Of a stretch of 64,000 bases of DNA, positions 47,712 to 56,656 are shown piece after piece. The notes under the pieces are model-generated. The model was not told the DNA's origin. It did no database searches and saw only the letters and a list, made by a program, of their open reading frames with translations. Source of the DNA: Rhabdothermincola salaria (GTDB lineage: Bacteria > Actinomycetota > Acidimicrobiia > Acidimicrobiales > Acidimicrobilacustridaceae); NCBI RefSeq assembly GCF_021246445.1, contig NZ_JAJQXW010000001.1:1196168-1260167 (forward strand), in the 5' to 3' direction. Made by a program: the position numbers and the translations under genes. Every line of letters starts with the position of its first letter. Positions within the stretch are counted from its first letter, which is position 1.

Positions 47712-48922
47712 GACCCTGCGGCCCCGCGAGGCGTGTCCCAGGTACCGCCGAGATCCAACAGGCCGGGGACGAGCCGCTTCCCCGGGCGCACCCACAGGGT
47801 GGCGGCGTTGTCGATGCGGTCGACCACCTCGACGCCGCGCGGGTCGTGGGCGGCCACGTTGAGCACGAAGCTCCCCGGCGCCAGGGGGAGGCGATCGATC
47901 CGGTAATCGACGATGCCCTCGCCCCGGAAGGGGCCGACCCCTTCGACCCGACCCTGCATCCCGGCGGTGGACAGGTGCTGCCCACCCTCGGAGTCGACGG
48001 CGAAGGAGAAGATCGGCCATTCGACGGTCTCACGGGCCCGCCAGTGGATGCGCACGGTGAGCGGTTCGCCGGTGAGCCCGAACTTGGTCGCTTCGCCGCT
48101 GCCGGTGAGGAACTCGACGCCTTCCACCGTGAGGGGTGTGGTTCGCTCCTCGGTGCGCTGCTTGGGGGCCTCGGCCGGGTGCGCCTCCTCCTCGTTGCGG
48201 TTGACCAGCTCGAGGTACTCGCCCACCACGTCGAGCGCCGCTCCCGTGGCCTTCACCTGGCCGTGGTCCATCCAGGTGGCGTGGTCGCACATGGTCTGCA
48301 CCAACGGCAGGCTGTGGGTGACCAGGACGATGGTCACCCCGCGGTTGCGCAGGGACGCCAGGTGCTCGAAGCACCGCCGCTGGAACTCCTCGTCCCCCAC
48401 GGCGATGACCTCGTCGATGAGGAGGATCTGAGGGTCGACGTGGACGGCGACGGAGAAGCCCAGGCGCACGAACATGCCGCTGGAGTAGTGCTTGACCGGC
48501 GAGTCGATGAACGCCTCGAGACCGGAGAAGGCGACGATGTCGTCGAAGAGCCGATCGGTCTCCTTGCGCTTGAGGCCCAGGATCGACGCGTTCAGGTAGA
48601 CGTTCTCCCGCCCGGTGAGCTCGGGGTGGAACCCGGCGCCGAGCTCGAGCAGCGCCGAGATGCGCCCTTCGGTGCGCACCGTGCCCTTGGTGGGCTTGTA
48701 GATGCCGGCCATCAGCCGCAGGAGGGTCGATTTACCGCACCCGTTGTGGCCGATCAGGCCGTAGACCGTGCCCTCCTCCACCTCGAGGCTCACGTCGCGG
48801 AGCGACCAGAAGTCCTCGTAGCGCTTGCTGGCGAACTTGGTGAAGATCTCCTTCACGCTGCCGGGACGGTCCTTGTAGAGCTTGAACCGCTTGGAGACGT
48901 CGTCGACCTCGATCACACCCAC
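47708..48922 (-). CDS. wzt: Polysaccharide ABC transporter ATPase with C-terminal glycan-binding extension (Wzt-like)
   Basis: The 404-residue ATPase drives export of a lipid-linked glycan. Its nucleotide domain has Walker [17 protein letters not shown], with Cys where Ala or Ser is usual, then GLEAFIDSPVKHYSSGMFVRLGFSVAVHVDPQILLIDEV (variant signature YSSGM and Walker B) and VLVTHSL. After about residue 250 an extra domain of about 150 residues matches the Wzt C-terminal beta-sandwich (FGLTGEPLTVRIHWRA, FSFAVDSEGGQHLST, RIDRLPLAPGSFVLNVAAHD), which in Wzt reads the polymer's terminal cap. The GTG at 48922 has GAGGAG 8 nt upstream. It begins 2 nt after the permease stop. Confidence 0.92.
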   Translation of the reverse strand: MGVIEVDDVSKRFKLYKDRPGSVKEIFTKFASKRYEDFWSLRDVSLEVEEGTVYGLIGHNGCGKSTLLRLMAGIYKPTKGTVRTEGRISALLELGAGFHPELTGRENVYLNASILGLKRKETDRLFDDIVAFSGLEAFIDSPVKHYSSGMFVRLGFSVAVHVDPQILLIDEVIAVGDEEFQRRCFEHLASLRNRGVTIVLVTHSLPLVQTMCDHATWMDHGQVKATGAALDVVGEYLELVNRNEEEAHPAEAPKQRTEERTTPLTVEGVEFLTGSGEATKFGLTGEPLTVRIHWRARETVEWPIFSFAVDSEGGQHLSTAGMQGRVEGVGPFRGEGIVDYRIDRLPLAPGSFVLNVAAHDPRGVEVVDRIDNAATLWVRPGKRLVPGLLDLGGTWDTPRGAAGS

Positions 48923-48924
48923 GC

Positions 48925-49728
48925 CTACAGCTCCTCGGTGATGTTGCGTGACTTGCGCACGAAGATCGACCATCCCACGACGAACGTGACAACGGAGGTC
49001 AGGATCACCCCGAGGAACGACGAGAGGCTCGGCCACTGCAGCAGGTAGAAGGCGTCGCGGGACCACTCCACGAACTGGCTGATGGGGTTCAACGAGATGA
49101 TCCGCCGCATGGGCAGGCCCCACAGCTGCTCGGGGACGATGCTCAGCGGGTAGATGATGGGGGTGGCGTAGAAGAGGAGGTTCATCAAGATCCCCACCAG
49201 GTAGCCCACGTCGCGGTAGTAGATGTTGTAGACGCTGAGGGCCAACCCGATCCCGATGGCGAACATGGTGACGAACACCAGCAGCAGCGGGAAGAGCAGG
49301 AAGGTGATGCTCACGTTCCCGATGATCACCATGACCAGGGCCAGGATGGCGCCCTCGATGATCGCCTGCAGCACCACCGTGATGGTGTTGGCGATGGCCG
49401 GGCAGGCGGGCGGGAAGTACACCTTGTTGAGCAGACCCCCGGCCTGCAGGGCCGCGATGGCCCCCATCACGGTGCCGTTGAAGAGGTTCCAGACGTAGAG
49501 CCCGGCGAAGAGGTACAGGGCGAAGACGTCGGTGCCGTTGCCCATCGGCGGGGGGGTCTGGCGCAGGAAGACGCCGAACACGACGCTGTAGATGAGCAGC
49601 ATCGACGCCGGGTTGATGAGCGACCAGAGCCAGCCGAGCAGGCTCTTCTTGTACCGAGCTCGGAGCTCGCGTTGTGCGAGGTTGTAGATCAGGCTTCGGT
49701 AGGCCCAGATCTCGGTGACAGCGGTCAA
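48925..49728 (-). CDS. wzm: ABC-2 type polysaccharide export permease (Wzm-like)
   Basis: The 267-residue permease has six hydrophobic helices and the ABC-2 pattern of Wzm/TagG: a cytosolic RSLIYNLAQRELRARYKKSLLGWLW start, then NPASMLLIYSVVFGVFL, FALYLFAGLYVWNLFNG, and the coupling region RDVGYLVGILMNLLFYATPIIYP. It forms the channel with the Wzt-like ATPase encoded next. The start is TTG at 49728 with GAGGAG 10 nt upstream, unusual in this window; no ATG or GTG fits better without removing the conserved N-terminus. Confidence 0.92.
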   Translation of the reverse strand: MTAVTEIWAYRSLIYNLAQRELRARYKKSLLGWLWSLINPASMLLIYSVVFGVFLRQTPPPMGNGTDVFALYLFAGLYVWNLFNGTVMGAIAALQAGGLLNKVYFPPACPAIANTITVVLQAIIEGAILALVMVIIGNVSITFLLFPLLLVFVTMFAIGIGLALSVYNIYYRDVGYLVGILMNLLFYATPIIYPLSIVPEQLWGLPMRRIISLNPISQFVEWSRDAFYLLQWPSLSSFLGVILTSVVTFVVGWSIFVRKSRNITEEL

Positions 49729-49877
49729 CTTGGGGGGTCTCCTCGGGGCGGGCCGCGCCGGGCGGAAGCCCCCGATCCAGCCGGGTGTGAGCCCCCCGAG
49801 GGTAGCAGCGGCCGCTCAGCGCTCTCGCGGCCTCGCATGACCTTCAGGCCGCGGCACCCGATGCCGATGTCTCTCTC

Positions 49878-52556
49878 ATGAACGCGCACTCGCGTGCCAG
49901 CCGGGCGCTGGTGGTTTCCGTCTTGGCCACAGCTCTGATCGCCGGCCTGCCGGAGATCGCCGCTTCCGCCGGCACCGCGAGCGCTACCCCGTCCACCACG
50001 ACGTACGTGGAGGCACCCGACTGGGCCGGGGAGAACCTCGCCGACTCGTTCGACTTCGACAATCCCGAGGACCTGCCACCGGCGTCGACCAGCGGCCTCA
50101 CGAATCCGGTCGTGGCTGACGGCCGAATGAGCTTCGGAGCCACCAGCGGCGGGTTCTTCCAGCCGGTGAGGACGCTCGGCAGCATCCTGCGGGGGCGTGA
50201 CAGCGAACAGTTCCCGATCACTGCGACGCGCTACAACCGGATCTCGATCCGGATGTACTCCGGTGCCAGCACGCCGCAGGCGGGGGGCGTCACGTGGTTC
50301 ACCTGTTGGGGCCAGGTCCCGGGCTGCGCCGCCGCCAAGGCCTTCACGGTGTTCCCGGGTTGGAACACCTACGAGATCGATCCCACCCAGGGGCCCTACC
50401 TCTTCGACAGCATCGGGGGCTGGTCCGGTGCCATCACCGGGCTTCGAGTGACCCCGAGCGGCTCGACACCGAGCAGCTTCCCGGTCCACATCGATTGGCT
50501 GCGCATCCACGAGGCCACCGCACCGGTGACGGTCTCGGTCGAAGGCGGCGCCGGCAGCGAGGTGTGGTGGGACTCCGATGCGGATCCCACGAACAACGAC
50601 CCGTCGCGGCTGGAAGGCTCGAGCGCGGGGCGTCTGGGCACCGGCCTGCCTTCGGGGGGCTCGGTGTCGTTCAACGCCGCCGCCTACCCACCGGGCGAGT
50701 ATCGCTTCTACACCAAGGAAGGTGGGCAGGTCGGCGCCTACAGCGATCCACTGGTCATCGCGCCTCGACCCCAACCGGAGATGCTCACCCCCTCCGTGCT
50801 CGGGGGCGACGACTACGCCACGACCCTCAGGGGCGACGCCTGGGACTTCTCACAACCAACCGACGCCGTCGGCATCAACAACTTCCGACCCACGTTCGGT
50901 GGTGGCCTGCTGACCGGGTCCGGCAGCGGTCTGGCCGCCGCTGGCGATCCCTACTTCTACCTGCCGACGGCGGGGCCGATCGACGCCACCACGTGGCATC
51001 GACTCAGCTTCCGGATCTCCTACGACGGACCGATGGGACTCGACGACGCTCCTGGTGGGGGGATGGTGATGCGCCTCATCTGGGGTGTGGACAACGGGTC
51101 GGGCGGCATCAGCTGGCATGACGGCCGCGACGTCGTGGTCACCCCGGGATGGCAGACGGTGAGCTTCGACCTCAAGACCGATCCGCCCTCGCTGATCGAA
51201 GACGAGACGTCGGCCGACCCTGTGGGCTGGGGAGGGCCGAGCAGTCGCCGGATCCGATACATCCGCTTCGATCCCCATGAGGACCCGGGGGGCCGGACCT
51301 GGCGGATCGACCATGTCCGCCTCGCCCGCAACGAACGGGCCGACCCCAACTTCACCTTCACCTTCCGGGACAACGCCTGGCAGTCGGGCACCACGGCCGA
51401 GGTCTGGATCGACGACGATCGCGCCGGATTCGACGGCACCAAGCTCGCCTCGGGACTGTCGATGAACCCGGGAACCAACAGCTTCCAGTGGAACGCGAAG
51501 GGCACACCGTCGGGGACCTATTGGCCCTACCTGGTGTTTCGTTCACCGGACGGGACGGTCAGCCGCGCCTATGCGACCGGCTCGCTCGACGTCGACGTGC
51601 CGAGCGGGATCCCCTTCGGCTCGCTGGACATGGTGAGCGCTCCCCCAGGGACGGTTCGCGTCGCCGGCTGGGCGATCGACCCCGACACCGCCGTCGATGA
51701 GCCGATCGACGTGCACGTGTACGCCAACGGACGGTTCCTGGGAGCCGGCACGGCCTCGCTCCCCCGTCCCGACGTAGGCCGTGCGATCCCCGGCTGGGGC
51801 TCTCTGCACGGCTTCGACATGACGTTCCCGGCTTCCGCCGGAGCCCAGACCGTTTGTGCGTATGCCATCAACGTCGGCAGCGGGGGCAATCCGCTCCTCG
51901 GATGCCGGACCGTGACGGTCCGCTCGGGGAGCCCGTTCGGAACAGTCGACGCGGCACGGCCTTCGGGGCCGGGGAAGATCGGCGTCGCCGGCTGGGCGAT
52001 CGATCCTGACACCGCGGCCTCGATCGGCGTCCACGTCTACGTGAACGGCAACTTCAGCGGTTCCACGATCGCCAGCAACCGGCGCGACGACGTGGCCGCG
52101 GCCTTTGCGGGCTACGGGCCGAACCACGGGTACTCCCTACAGGTTCCGTCCCGAAGTGCGAACAACGTCGTCTGCGCCTACGGGATCAACACCGGCCGAG
52201 GAGGCAACGCGCTACTGGGTTGTCGCAACGTCCGGATGCCGGTCGACCCGTTCGGATCCCTGGACCTGGTCCGGCGCACGGACGCTCGGTCCGTCACGTT
52301 GGCAGGGTGGGCGATCGACCCCGACGCCACGGGACCCAACGAGGTGCATGTCTACGTGGACGGAGTCGGCGCGGCCGCGCTGACGGCCGACCGGCTCCGC
52401 TCCGACGTCGGCCAGGTGTATCCGGCGTTCGGTCCTCGCCACGGGTTCGCCGCCACCCTCGGGGTGACCCCTGGCCCGCACGTGCTCTGCGCCTACGCCG
52501 TCAACAGCCCCGGGACGGCCGGCGGGAACGCCTTGTTGGGCTGCCGGAGGATCTGA
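49878..52556 (+). CDS. Secreted protein with two jelly-roll-like modules and three C-terminal repeats
   Basis: The 892-residue protein has a classical signal peptide (SRALVVSVLATALIAGLPEIAASAGTASA). Two similar modules follow (about 45-230 and 300-500), each with the pattern YNRISIRMYS/WHRLSFRISYDG, WNTYEIDP/WQTVSFDLK and IDWLRIHE/IDHVRLARN, resembling carbohydrate-binding jelly rolls. Three repeats of about 105 residues start at 579, 686 and 791. Each has PFG(S/T)(L/V)D, AGWAIDPD, VHVY, a DV motif, HG(F/Y), CAY(A/G)(I/V)N and GGN(P/A)LLGCR with a Cys pair. No catalytic signature is seen. It lies divergent to wzm, 149 nt away, so a surface glycan-binding role is plausible. Confidence 0.82.
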   Translation: MNAHSRASRALVVSVLATALIAGLPEIAASAGTASATPSTTTYVEAPDWAGENLADSFDFDNPEDLPPASTSGLTNPVVADGRMSFGATSGGFFQPVRTLGSILRGRDSEQFPITATRYNRISIRMYSGASTPQAGGVTWFTCWGQVPGCAAAKAFTVFPGWNTYEIDPTQGPYLFDSIGGWSGAITGLRVTPSGSTPSSFPVHIDWLRIHEATAPVTVSVEGGAGSEVWWDSDADPTNNDPSRLEGSSAGRLGTGLPSGGSVSFNAAAYPPGEYRFYTKEGGQVGAYSDPLVIAPRPQPEMLTPSVLGGDDYATTLRGDAWDFSQPTDAVGINNFRPTFGGGLLTGSGSGLAAAGDPYFYLPTAGPIDATTWHRLSFRISYDGPMGLDDAPGGGMVMRLIWGVDNGSGGISWHDGRDVVVTPGWQTVSFDLKTDPPSLIEDETSADPVGWGGPSSRRIRYIRFDPHEDPGGRTWRIDHVRLARNERADPNFTFTFRDNAWQSGTTAEVWIDDDRAGFDGTKLASGLSMNPGTNSFQWNAKGTPSGTYWPYLVFRSPDGTVSRAYATGSLDVDVPSGIPFGSLDMVSAPPGTVRVAGWAIDPDTAVDEPIDVHVYANGRFLGAGTASLPRPDVGRAIPGWGSLHGFDMTFPASAGAQTVCAYAINVGSGGNPLLGCRTVTVRSGSPFGTVDAARPSGPGKIGVAGWAIDPDTAASIGVHVYVNGNFSGSTIASNRRDDVAAAFAGYGPNHGYSLQVPSRSANNVVCAYGINTGRGGNALLGCRNVRMPVDPFGSLDLVRRTDARSVTLAGWAIDPDATGPNEVHVYVDGVGAAALTADRLRSDVGQVYPAFGPRHGFAATLGVTPGPHVLCAYAVNSPGTAGGNALLGCRRI

Positions 52557-52612
52557 CCCGGGATGTCGCCTCGGCGCGGCGAATCGGACAGCGGTGCGTC
52601 TCGGAGCCGAGC

Positions 52613-54028
52613 TCAGGCGGGAGGGGCAGCAACGAGCGCCAGCGCCAGCGACCCCACGGCGAGGACCGCAGCAGAGCCGGCGACGACGAGGGAGGTGCGA
52701 TAGCGCAGTGCAGGCACCGCAGCCGCGAGCAGCGCTGGTATCAGCGCAAGGCCATACCGGCTCGGGATGACCACGTAGAGGCCTTGCACGATCGCGTTGA
52801 AGAGGACGAGGAGCGGGCCCAGCAGGGGCAAGAGCACGAGGGCGCAGACACCGAGCGATCGTTCTCGGCTTCCCCGCACCGCGAGGATCGTTCCCGCCAC
52901 CGCACCGACGACGATCAACATGGCGACGATGGCCGCCATCGCCATCACGCCGTCGGTCTGGAGGATGTCGGGCAGGTAGGGCGTCTGCAGGGGGCTGACC
53001 GTCTGGCTCCAGGAGCTCGCCATCTCGACGAGCGGGAAGCTCGTGATCTCGTAGCGTGACACCATCGGAATCGTCGATGGCGGTGCTTCCTGGAGCACGC
53101 GCTGCGCGACGAACCAACCGAACGACACCACACCGACGACGACGACGAGACCGCCGGCCATCGTCAAGAGGCGCCGCGCGCGCGACTCCGGTTGCCAGAA
53201 GCGCTCCTTCAGCCCGAAGCGGGTGGAGCGCAGCCCTTCCTCATCCGTGCTGTTCACGGCACGGACGACGAGGTAGGCCACGACGACGGCGACACCCACC
53301 AGGTTCGTCACCTTGATGGCCGCGGCCAACCCCACCAGTGCGAGGGGCACCCACGTCGTCATCCGGCCGCGTTCCCATCGCAGAGTCGCCCACAGCAGCG
53401 CCGCACCAGTCAGCAGTGCGGTCCCATCCGGGTTGATCGTGGCGCTCGCGTGCAACACCGTCGGAGCGGTGACGGCCAGCAGGATGAGACTCGATCGCCC
53501 GAGGAGTCCGGCCCCCAGCTCGGCGAGCAGCAGCCACAGGAAGACGACACTGCCCACCACCCAGGTCAGCCCGGCCAGCCTCCCGGTTGTCAGCAGGTCG
53601 TGGTCACCAGGAAGGACGACGTCGATCCCTCTCGCGAGGACCCCGCCGACCATGTAGTAGGTCGGGGGGTGGATGAACGCCGTGTTGTATCCCTCTTCCT
53701 GGAAGGTGGCAGGGTCGAGGTAGGGACCATCAGCGGGCTGACAGGGCGGTACTGCTTCGTCGAAGGGGGAATCGATGCGTTGACAGGTCTGGATCCGAAG
53801 CGTCTCCTGCCCCATCCGCTCCCCACTGCCGATGAGATCGCCCCGGGGGATGCGGATCAACGAATCGAGATGCTGAGCCTCGTCGATCGGCGACAGCTCG
53901 GTGTAGCGCAACATGTGGGCCACGTTGATCCCGCACGCAACGACGAGCAGCGCCGCGAGGGTGAGCCCCGCCCGGGTCCGCGCCGAGCGTTCCGGGTGGC
54001 CGGTTGCAGGGAGGTGCTCGTCGTTCAC
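52613..54028 (-). CDS. Polytopic membrane protein, GT-C / DUF2142-like
   Basis: The 471-residue protein has about ten membrane helices. Helix 1 (LTLAALLVVACGINVAHML) leads into an outer loop with YTELSPIDEAQHLDSLIRI, where an Asp-Glu pair before His recalls the DEPAH-type motif of DUF2142 and other GT-C enzymes. GYNTAFIHPPTYYMVGG follows, with the HPP also frequent in GT-C proteins. I expect a lipid-linked-sugar transferase. The start is uncertain: GTG at 54028 or TTG at 54031. The gene follows a GT4 gene and ends near the convergent secreted-protein gene. Confidence 0.75.
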   Translation of the reverse strand: MNDEHLPATGHPERSARTRAGLTLAALLVVACGINVAHMLRYTELSPIDEAQHLDSLIRIPRGDLIGSGERMGQETLRIQTCQRIDSPFDEAVPPCQPADGPYLDPATFQEEGYNTAFIHPPTYYMVGGVLARGIDVVLPGDHDLLTTGRLAGLTWVVGSVVFLWLLLAELGAGLLGRSSLILLAVTAPTVLHASATINPDGTALLTGAALLWATLRWERGRMTTWVPLALVGLAAAIKVTNLVGVAVVVAYLVVRAVNSTDEEGLRSTRFGLKERFWQPESRARRLLTMAGGLVVVVGVVSFGWFVAQRVLQEAPPSTIPMVSRYEITSFPLVEMASSWSQTVSPLQTPYLPDILQTDGVMAMAAIVAMLIVVGAVAGTILAVRGSRERSLGVCALVLLPLLGPLLVLFNAIVQGLYVVIPSRYGLALIPALLAAAVPALRYRTSLVVAGSAAVLAVGSLALALVAAPPA

Positions 54029-54062
54029 CAAGAGATGACGATGGGTCTCGGCACGGGACGCG

Positions 54063-54068
54063 ACCCTA
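54063..54068 (-). promoter_or_regulatory. Possible -10 box TAGGGT overlapping a glycosyltransferase stop codon
   Basis: The TAG stop of the glycosyltransferase gene forms the start of TAGGGT, which would begin a transcript about 28 nt before the GT-C-like gene's GTG. Confidence 0.35.
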
Positions 54069-55331
54069 GCTTCCGGGCCTGAGGTCGCCGGGCAACGCAG
54101 ACCGGTCGGCGGCCAACCGTGGACGTGTGCACCAGTCCGCGAGCGGAGCGGCGGCGCTCGACCACGTGGACCGGGCCGCCCGCGAGGCGATCCGCGCCGA
54201 CCGCCGCCGAGCTGTCTCGGCGGTCTCGCCGGCGAGCGACCGCAGCGCCGCCGCCACGGCCCCGGCGCTCCCGAAGGGAACGACCGCGCCGAGCTCCTCC
54301 CCCTCCACGATGTCGGCGAAGTGATCACCCTGCGTGCACAGGATCGGAAGACCGGCCCACAGGTAGTCGAGGATCCTGGTGCGGAACGAGAACGTGGTCT
54401 CGACGTGGTCGTGGTGGAGGCTGACCCCGATGTCCGCCGAGAGCAACCAGTCCCCCCGCTCGGCGTAGGGCACCCATCGTTCGACGAGCACGACCCGCCG
54501 ACCCAGCACGCCGAGGTCGTCGGCGAGCTGCCGGGTGCGCTCGACCAGCGGCGAGGCCCCCACTGCCGGGGTGGGGTGGGGTCCGGCGAGGAAGACGGCG
54601 ACCACCCGCTCGTCCTCGCACCGCGCCACTGCCCGGACGAGGGTCAGGGGATCGAGCCAGCCGTAGAGCCCCCCGCCCCACAGCGCCACCACCGCGTCGT
54701 CGGCCACCAGCCCGGCCGATCCGCGCAGCGGATCCCCCCCGGTCGGCTCCGGTGGGTCGCTGGGGGTCCCGAAGGGCACGACGGCGCAGAGCGACCGCAG
54801 GGTGGGGTCCTCGGCCACGGTCCGGGGGTTCACCCGTCCGGCGGCCACGAGCAGGCCCAGCACCAGGTGGCGCTGACGTTCGCTGGCGACCAGCACCAGG
54901 TCGGCCCGCTCGAGCGGATCGAGGAGGTGACGGCGGGCGGCCGACACCCAATCCCGCTGCTCGTTGACGGGTGAGCCCTGGAACCGCACCAGCGTCTCGA
55001 GCAGCCCGGGATCGTAGGCGTCGACCACGACCGGGATCCCCAGCTCGAAGATCCACGGCCGCTCGGCCAGCACCGCGGAGAACCCCACGACAGCGTCGGC
55101 CCCCTGCAGCCTCGCCCGCACGGCCTCGTCGTCCTCGACCGCCGAGACCGGCGGTGTCCCGGCCGGAAGGGGGCCGCTGACCTCGGGGGCCAGGACCTCC
55201 ACCGGATGCCCTTCGGCGGCGAGCGCCCGGGCCAGTTCGACCGCCCTGATGGCCGGCCCGGCCATGAGGGGCCCGACCGGGTCCCCGGTCAGGAAGCAGA
55301 TCCGGCCCGCACCCCTCGCCGTCGCGTTCAA
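54066..55331 (-). CDS. GT4-like glycosyltransferase
   Basis: The 421-residue GT-B protein begins RICFLTGDPVGPLMAGPAIRAVELARAL and has VVGFSAVLAERPWIFELGIPVVVDAYDP, LVASERQRHLVLGLL, VVALWGGGLYGWLDPLTLVRAV and TFSFRTRILDYLWAGLPILCTQGDHFADIV. Each block has a counterpart in the C-terminal half of the fused enzyme at 42490-44964, so they are paralogues. The start is TTG at 55331, overlapping the flippase stop (TTGA), which suggests translational coupling. Donor unknown. Confidence 0.86.
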   Translation of the reverse strand: MNATARGAGRICFLTGDPVGPLMAGPAIRAVELARALAAEGHPVEVLAPEVSGPLPAGTPPVSAVEDDEAVRARLQGADAVVGFSAVLAERPWIFELGIPVVVDAYDPGLLETLVRFQGSPVNEQRDWVSAARRHLLDPLERADLVLVASERQRHLVLGLLVAAGRVNPRTVAEDPTLRSLCAVVPFGTPSDPPEPTGGDPLRGSAGLVADDAVVALWGGGLYGWLDPLTLVRAVARCEDERVVAVFLAGPHPTPAVGASPLVERTRQLADDLGVLGRRVVLVERWVPYAERGDWLLSADIGVSLHHDHVETTFSFRTRILDYLWAGLPILCTQGDHFADIVEGEELGAVVPFGSAGAVAAALRSLAGETAETARRRSARIASRAARSTWSSAAAPLADWCTRPRLAADRSALPGDLRPGS

Positions 55332-56656
55332 ATCTCGATGGGTTCGTGCTCGATGGCCTCGACCAGCGGTTCGATGCCGATCCCCTCGGCCAACCCGATC
55401 CGCGACCAGGTGGCGAAGCCCATGGCGGTGGCCGCGGCCGCCGATCCGACGATGAAGCCGATCTCGACCCTCAGCTCCAGATCGGGGATGATCGCGATCA
55501 CGGCGAGGCAGGCCAGCAGGCCGAGGGCCCAGGAGCCCGCCATCAGCTTGTGCCCACCCAGGGCCATGAGCGCCTGGGCGAGGGTCATGGCGACGATGAA
55601 CGCGCCGCTGCCGGCGGCCAGTAGACCGAGGCCGGTGGCTCCGAGGTTGAAGTCGTTGAACAGGATGCGCCCGACGAAGGGGCCCACGGTGAAGGCCCCG
55701 ATGGCGCCCAGGACGGCCACGCCCACGACGACGAGCAACAGCTTCTGGAGCCCCACGCGGAACTCGTCGTGGCGCCCGGACCCGGCCAGCCCGGCGAGCT
55801 TGGGCAGCAGCGTGCCCTGTATCGCCTGGAACGCCAGCACCGGCACGCGGGCGACGAAGAACGCGGAGGCGAACCCGGCGGCCAGGACGGCTTCGTCCGG
55901 GCCGCTGAGCAGGTTCACGGCCAGCAGGGGCGAGTAGGCCAGCGACTGGGTCAGCACCGACCCCAGCATCAGCCAGCCCAGGGCGGCCGAGAGCTCGCTG
56001 TACGGCGCGTCGGGTCCCGTCTCGAGCAGACCTCGCTGGCGCCGCAGGGCGAAGGCGGCGGCGAAGAACGGGGCGATGGCCAGCACCATGGCGTAGGCGC
56101 CGGCGCGGTCCACCCCGACCCCCGCCAGCGCGAGGGCGCCCACGAGGCGCAGGATGCCCTCGGCGGCCAGCAGCTCGCCGTAGGCCCGGAACCGACCCTG
56201 CCCGGCGAGCACGCCGCGCGTGAGGTGCACGACGTAGAACCCGATGAGGCCCACCACGATCGCGGGCACGAACAGCATGTCGCCGTGGTAGAGGCGATCG
56301 TTGAGCAGCGGCGTCGACGCCACCGACGCGATGATCAGGACCAGGGTGATGAGGCCGCCCAGGCGGGCCGCCCGGTGCACCAGGGGGCCGCCGCCGAGGC
56401 CCTGCGCCCGGCGGTGGGCGACCGCTCGGCCCACCTCCTGTTCGAGGGGGAGGAAGAAGCCGGGCCCGGCCACGAAGATGACCGCCCAGAACGCCGAGAA
56501 GGCCGCGGCTGCGCCGCCGACGAGCGAGTTCAGGGAGATGACGACGAAGACGTACGAGGTGAGGGCGGCGACGGCCAGGCCGGCACCGACCGACGTCGTG
56601 CCCTCGGGCAGCGTCTGACGGGCCTGGGCGGCGATCCGCGTGGCCTTGGCCTTCAT
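55328..56656 (-). CDS. Polysaccharide flippase (Wzx/MATE-like, MOP superfamily)
   Basis: The 442-residue protein has 12-14 hydrophobic helices and the look of oligosaccharide flippases: SYVFVVISLNSLVGGAAAAFSAFWAVIFV near the N-terminus, FYVVHLTRGVLAGQGRFRAYGELLAAEGILRLV in the middle, and the duplicated half beginning ELSAALGWLMLGSVLTQSL. It would flip lipid-linked repeat units to the outer face. The ATG overlaps the stop of the oxidoreductase gene (ATGA) and its own stop overlaps the next glycosyltransferase, so sugar synthesis, flipping and transfer are in one transcript. Confidence 0.85.
   Translation of the reverse strand: MKAKATRIAAQARQTLPEGTTSVGAGLAVAALTSYVFVVISLNSLVGGAAAAFSAFWAVIFVAGPGFFLPLEQEVGRAVAHRRAQGLGGGPLVHRAARLGGLITLVLIIASVASTPLLNDRLYHGDMLFVPAIVVGLIGFYVVHLTRGVLAGQGRFRAYGELLAAEGILRLVGALALAGVGVDRAGAYAMVLAIAPFFAAAFALRRQRGLLETGPDAPYSELSAALGWLMLGSVLTQSLAYSPLLAVNLLSGPDEAVLAAGFASAFFVARVPVLAFQAIQGTLLPKLAGLAGSGRHDEFRVGLQKLLLVVVGVAVLGAIGAFTVGPFVGRILFNDFNLGATGLGLLAAGSGAFIVAMTLAQALMALGGHKLMAGSWALGLLACLAVIAIIPDLELRVEIGFIVGSAAAATAMGFATWSRIGLAEGIGIEPLVEAIEHEPIEI

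Noticed and set aside
52621-52655. GCGCCAGCGACC string resembling the loop of the dispersed hairpin
   Set aside because: It is inside a coding sequence (Ala/Leu-rich C-terminus), lacks the flanking complementary stem and matches only part of the loop.
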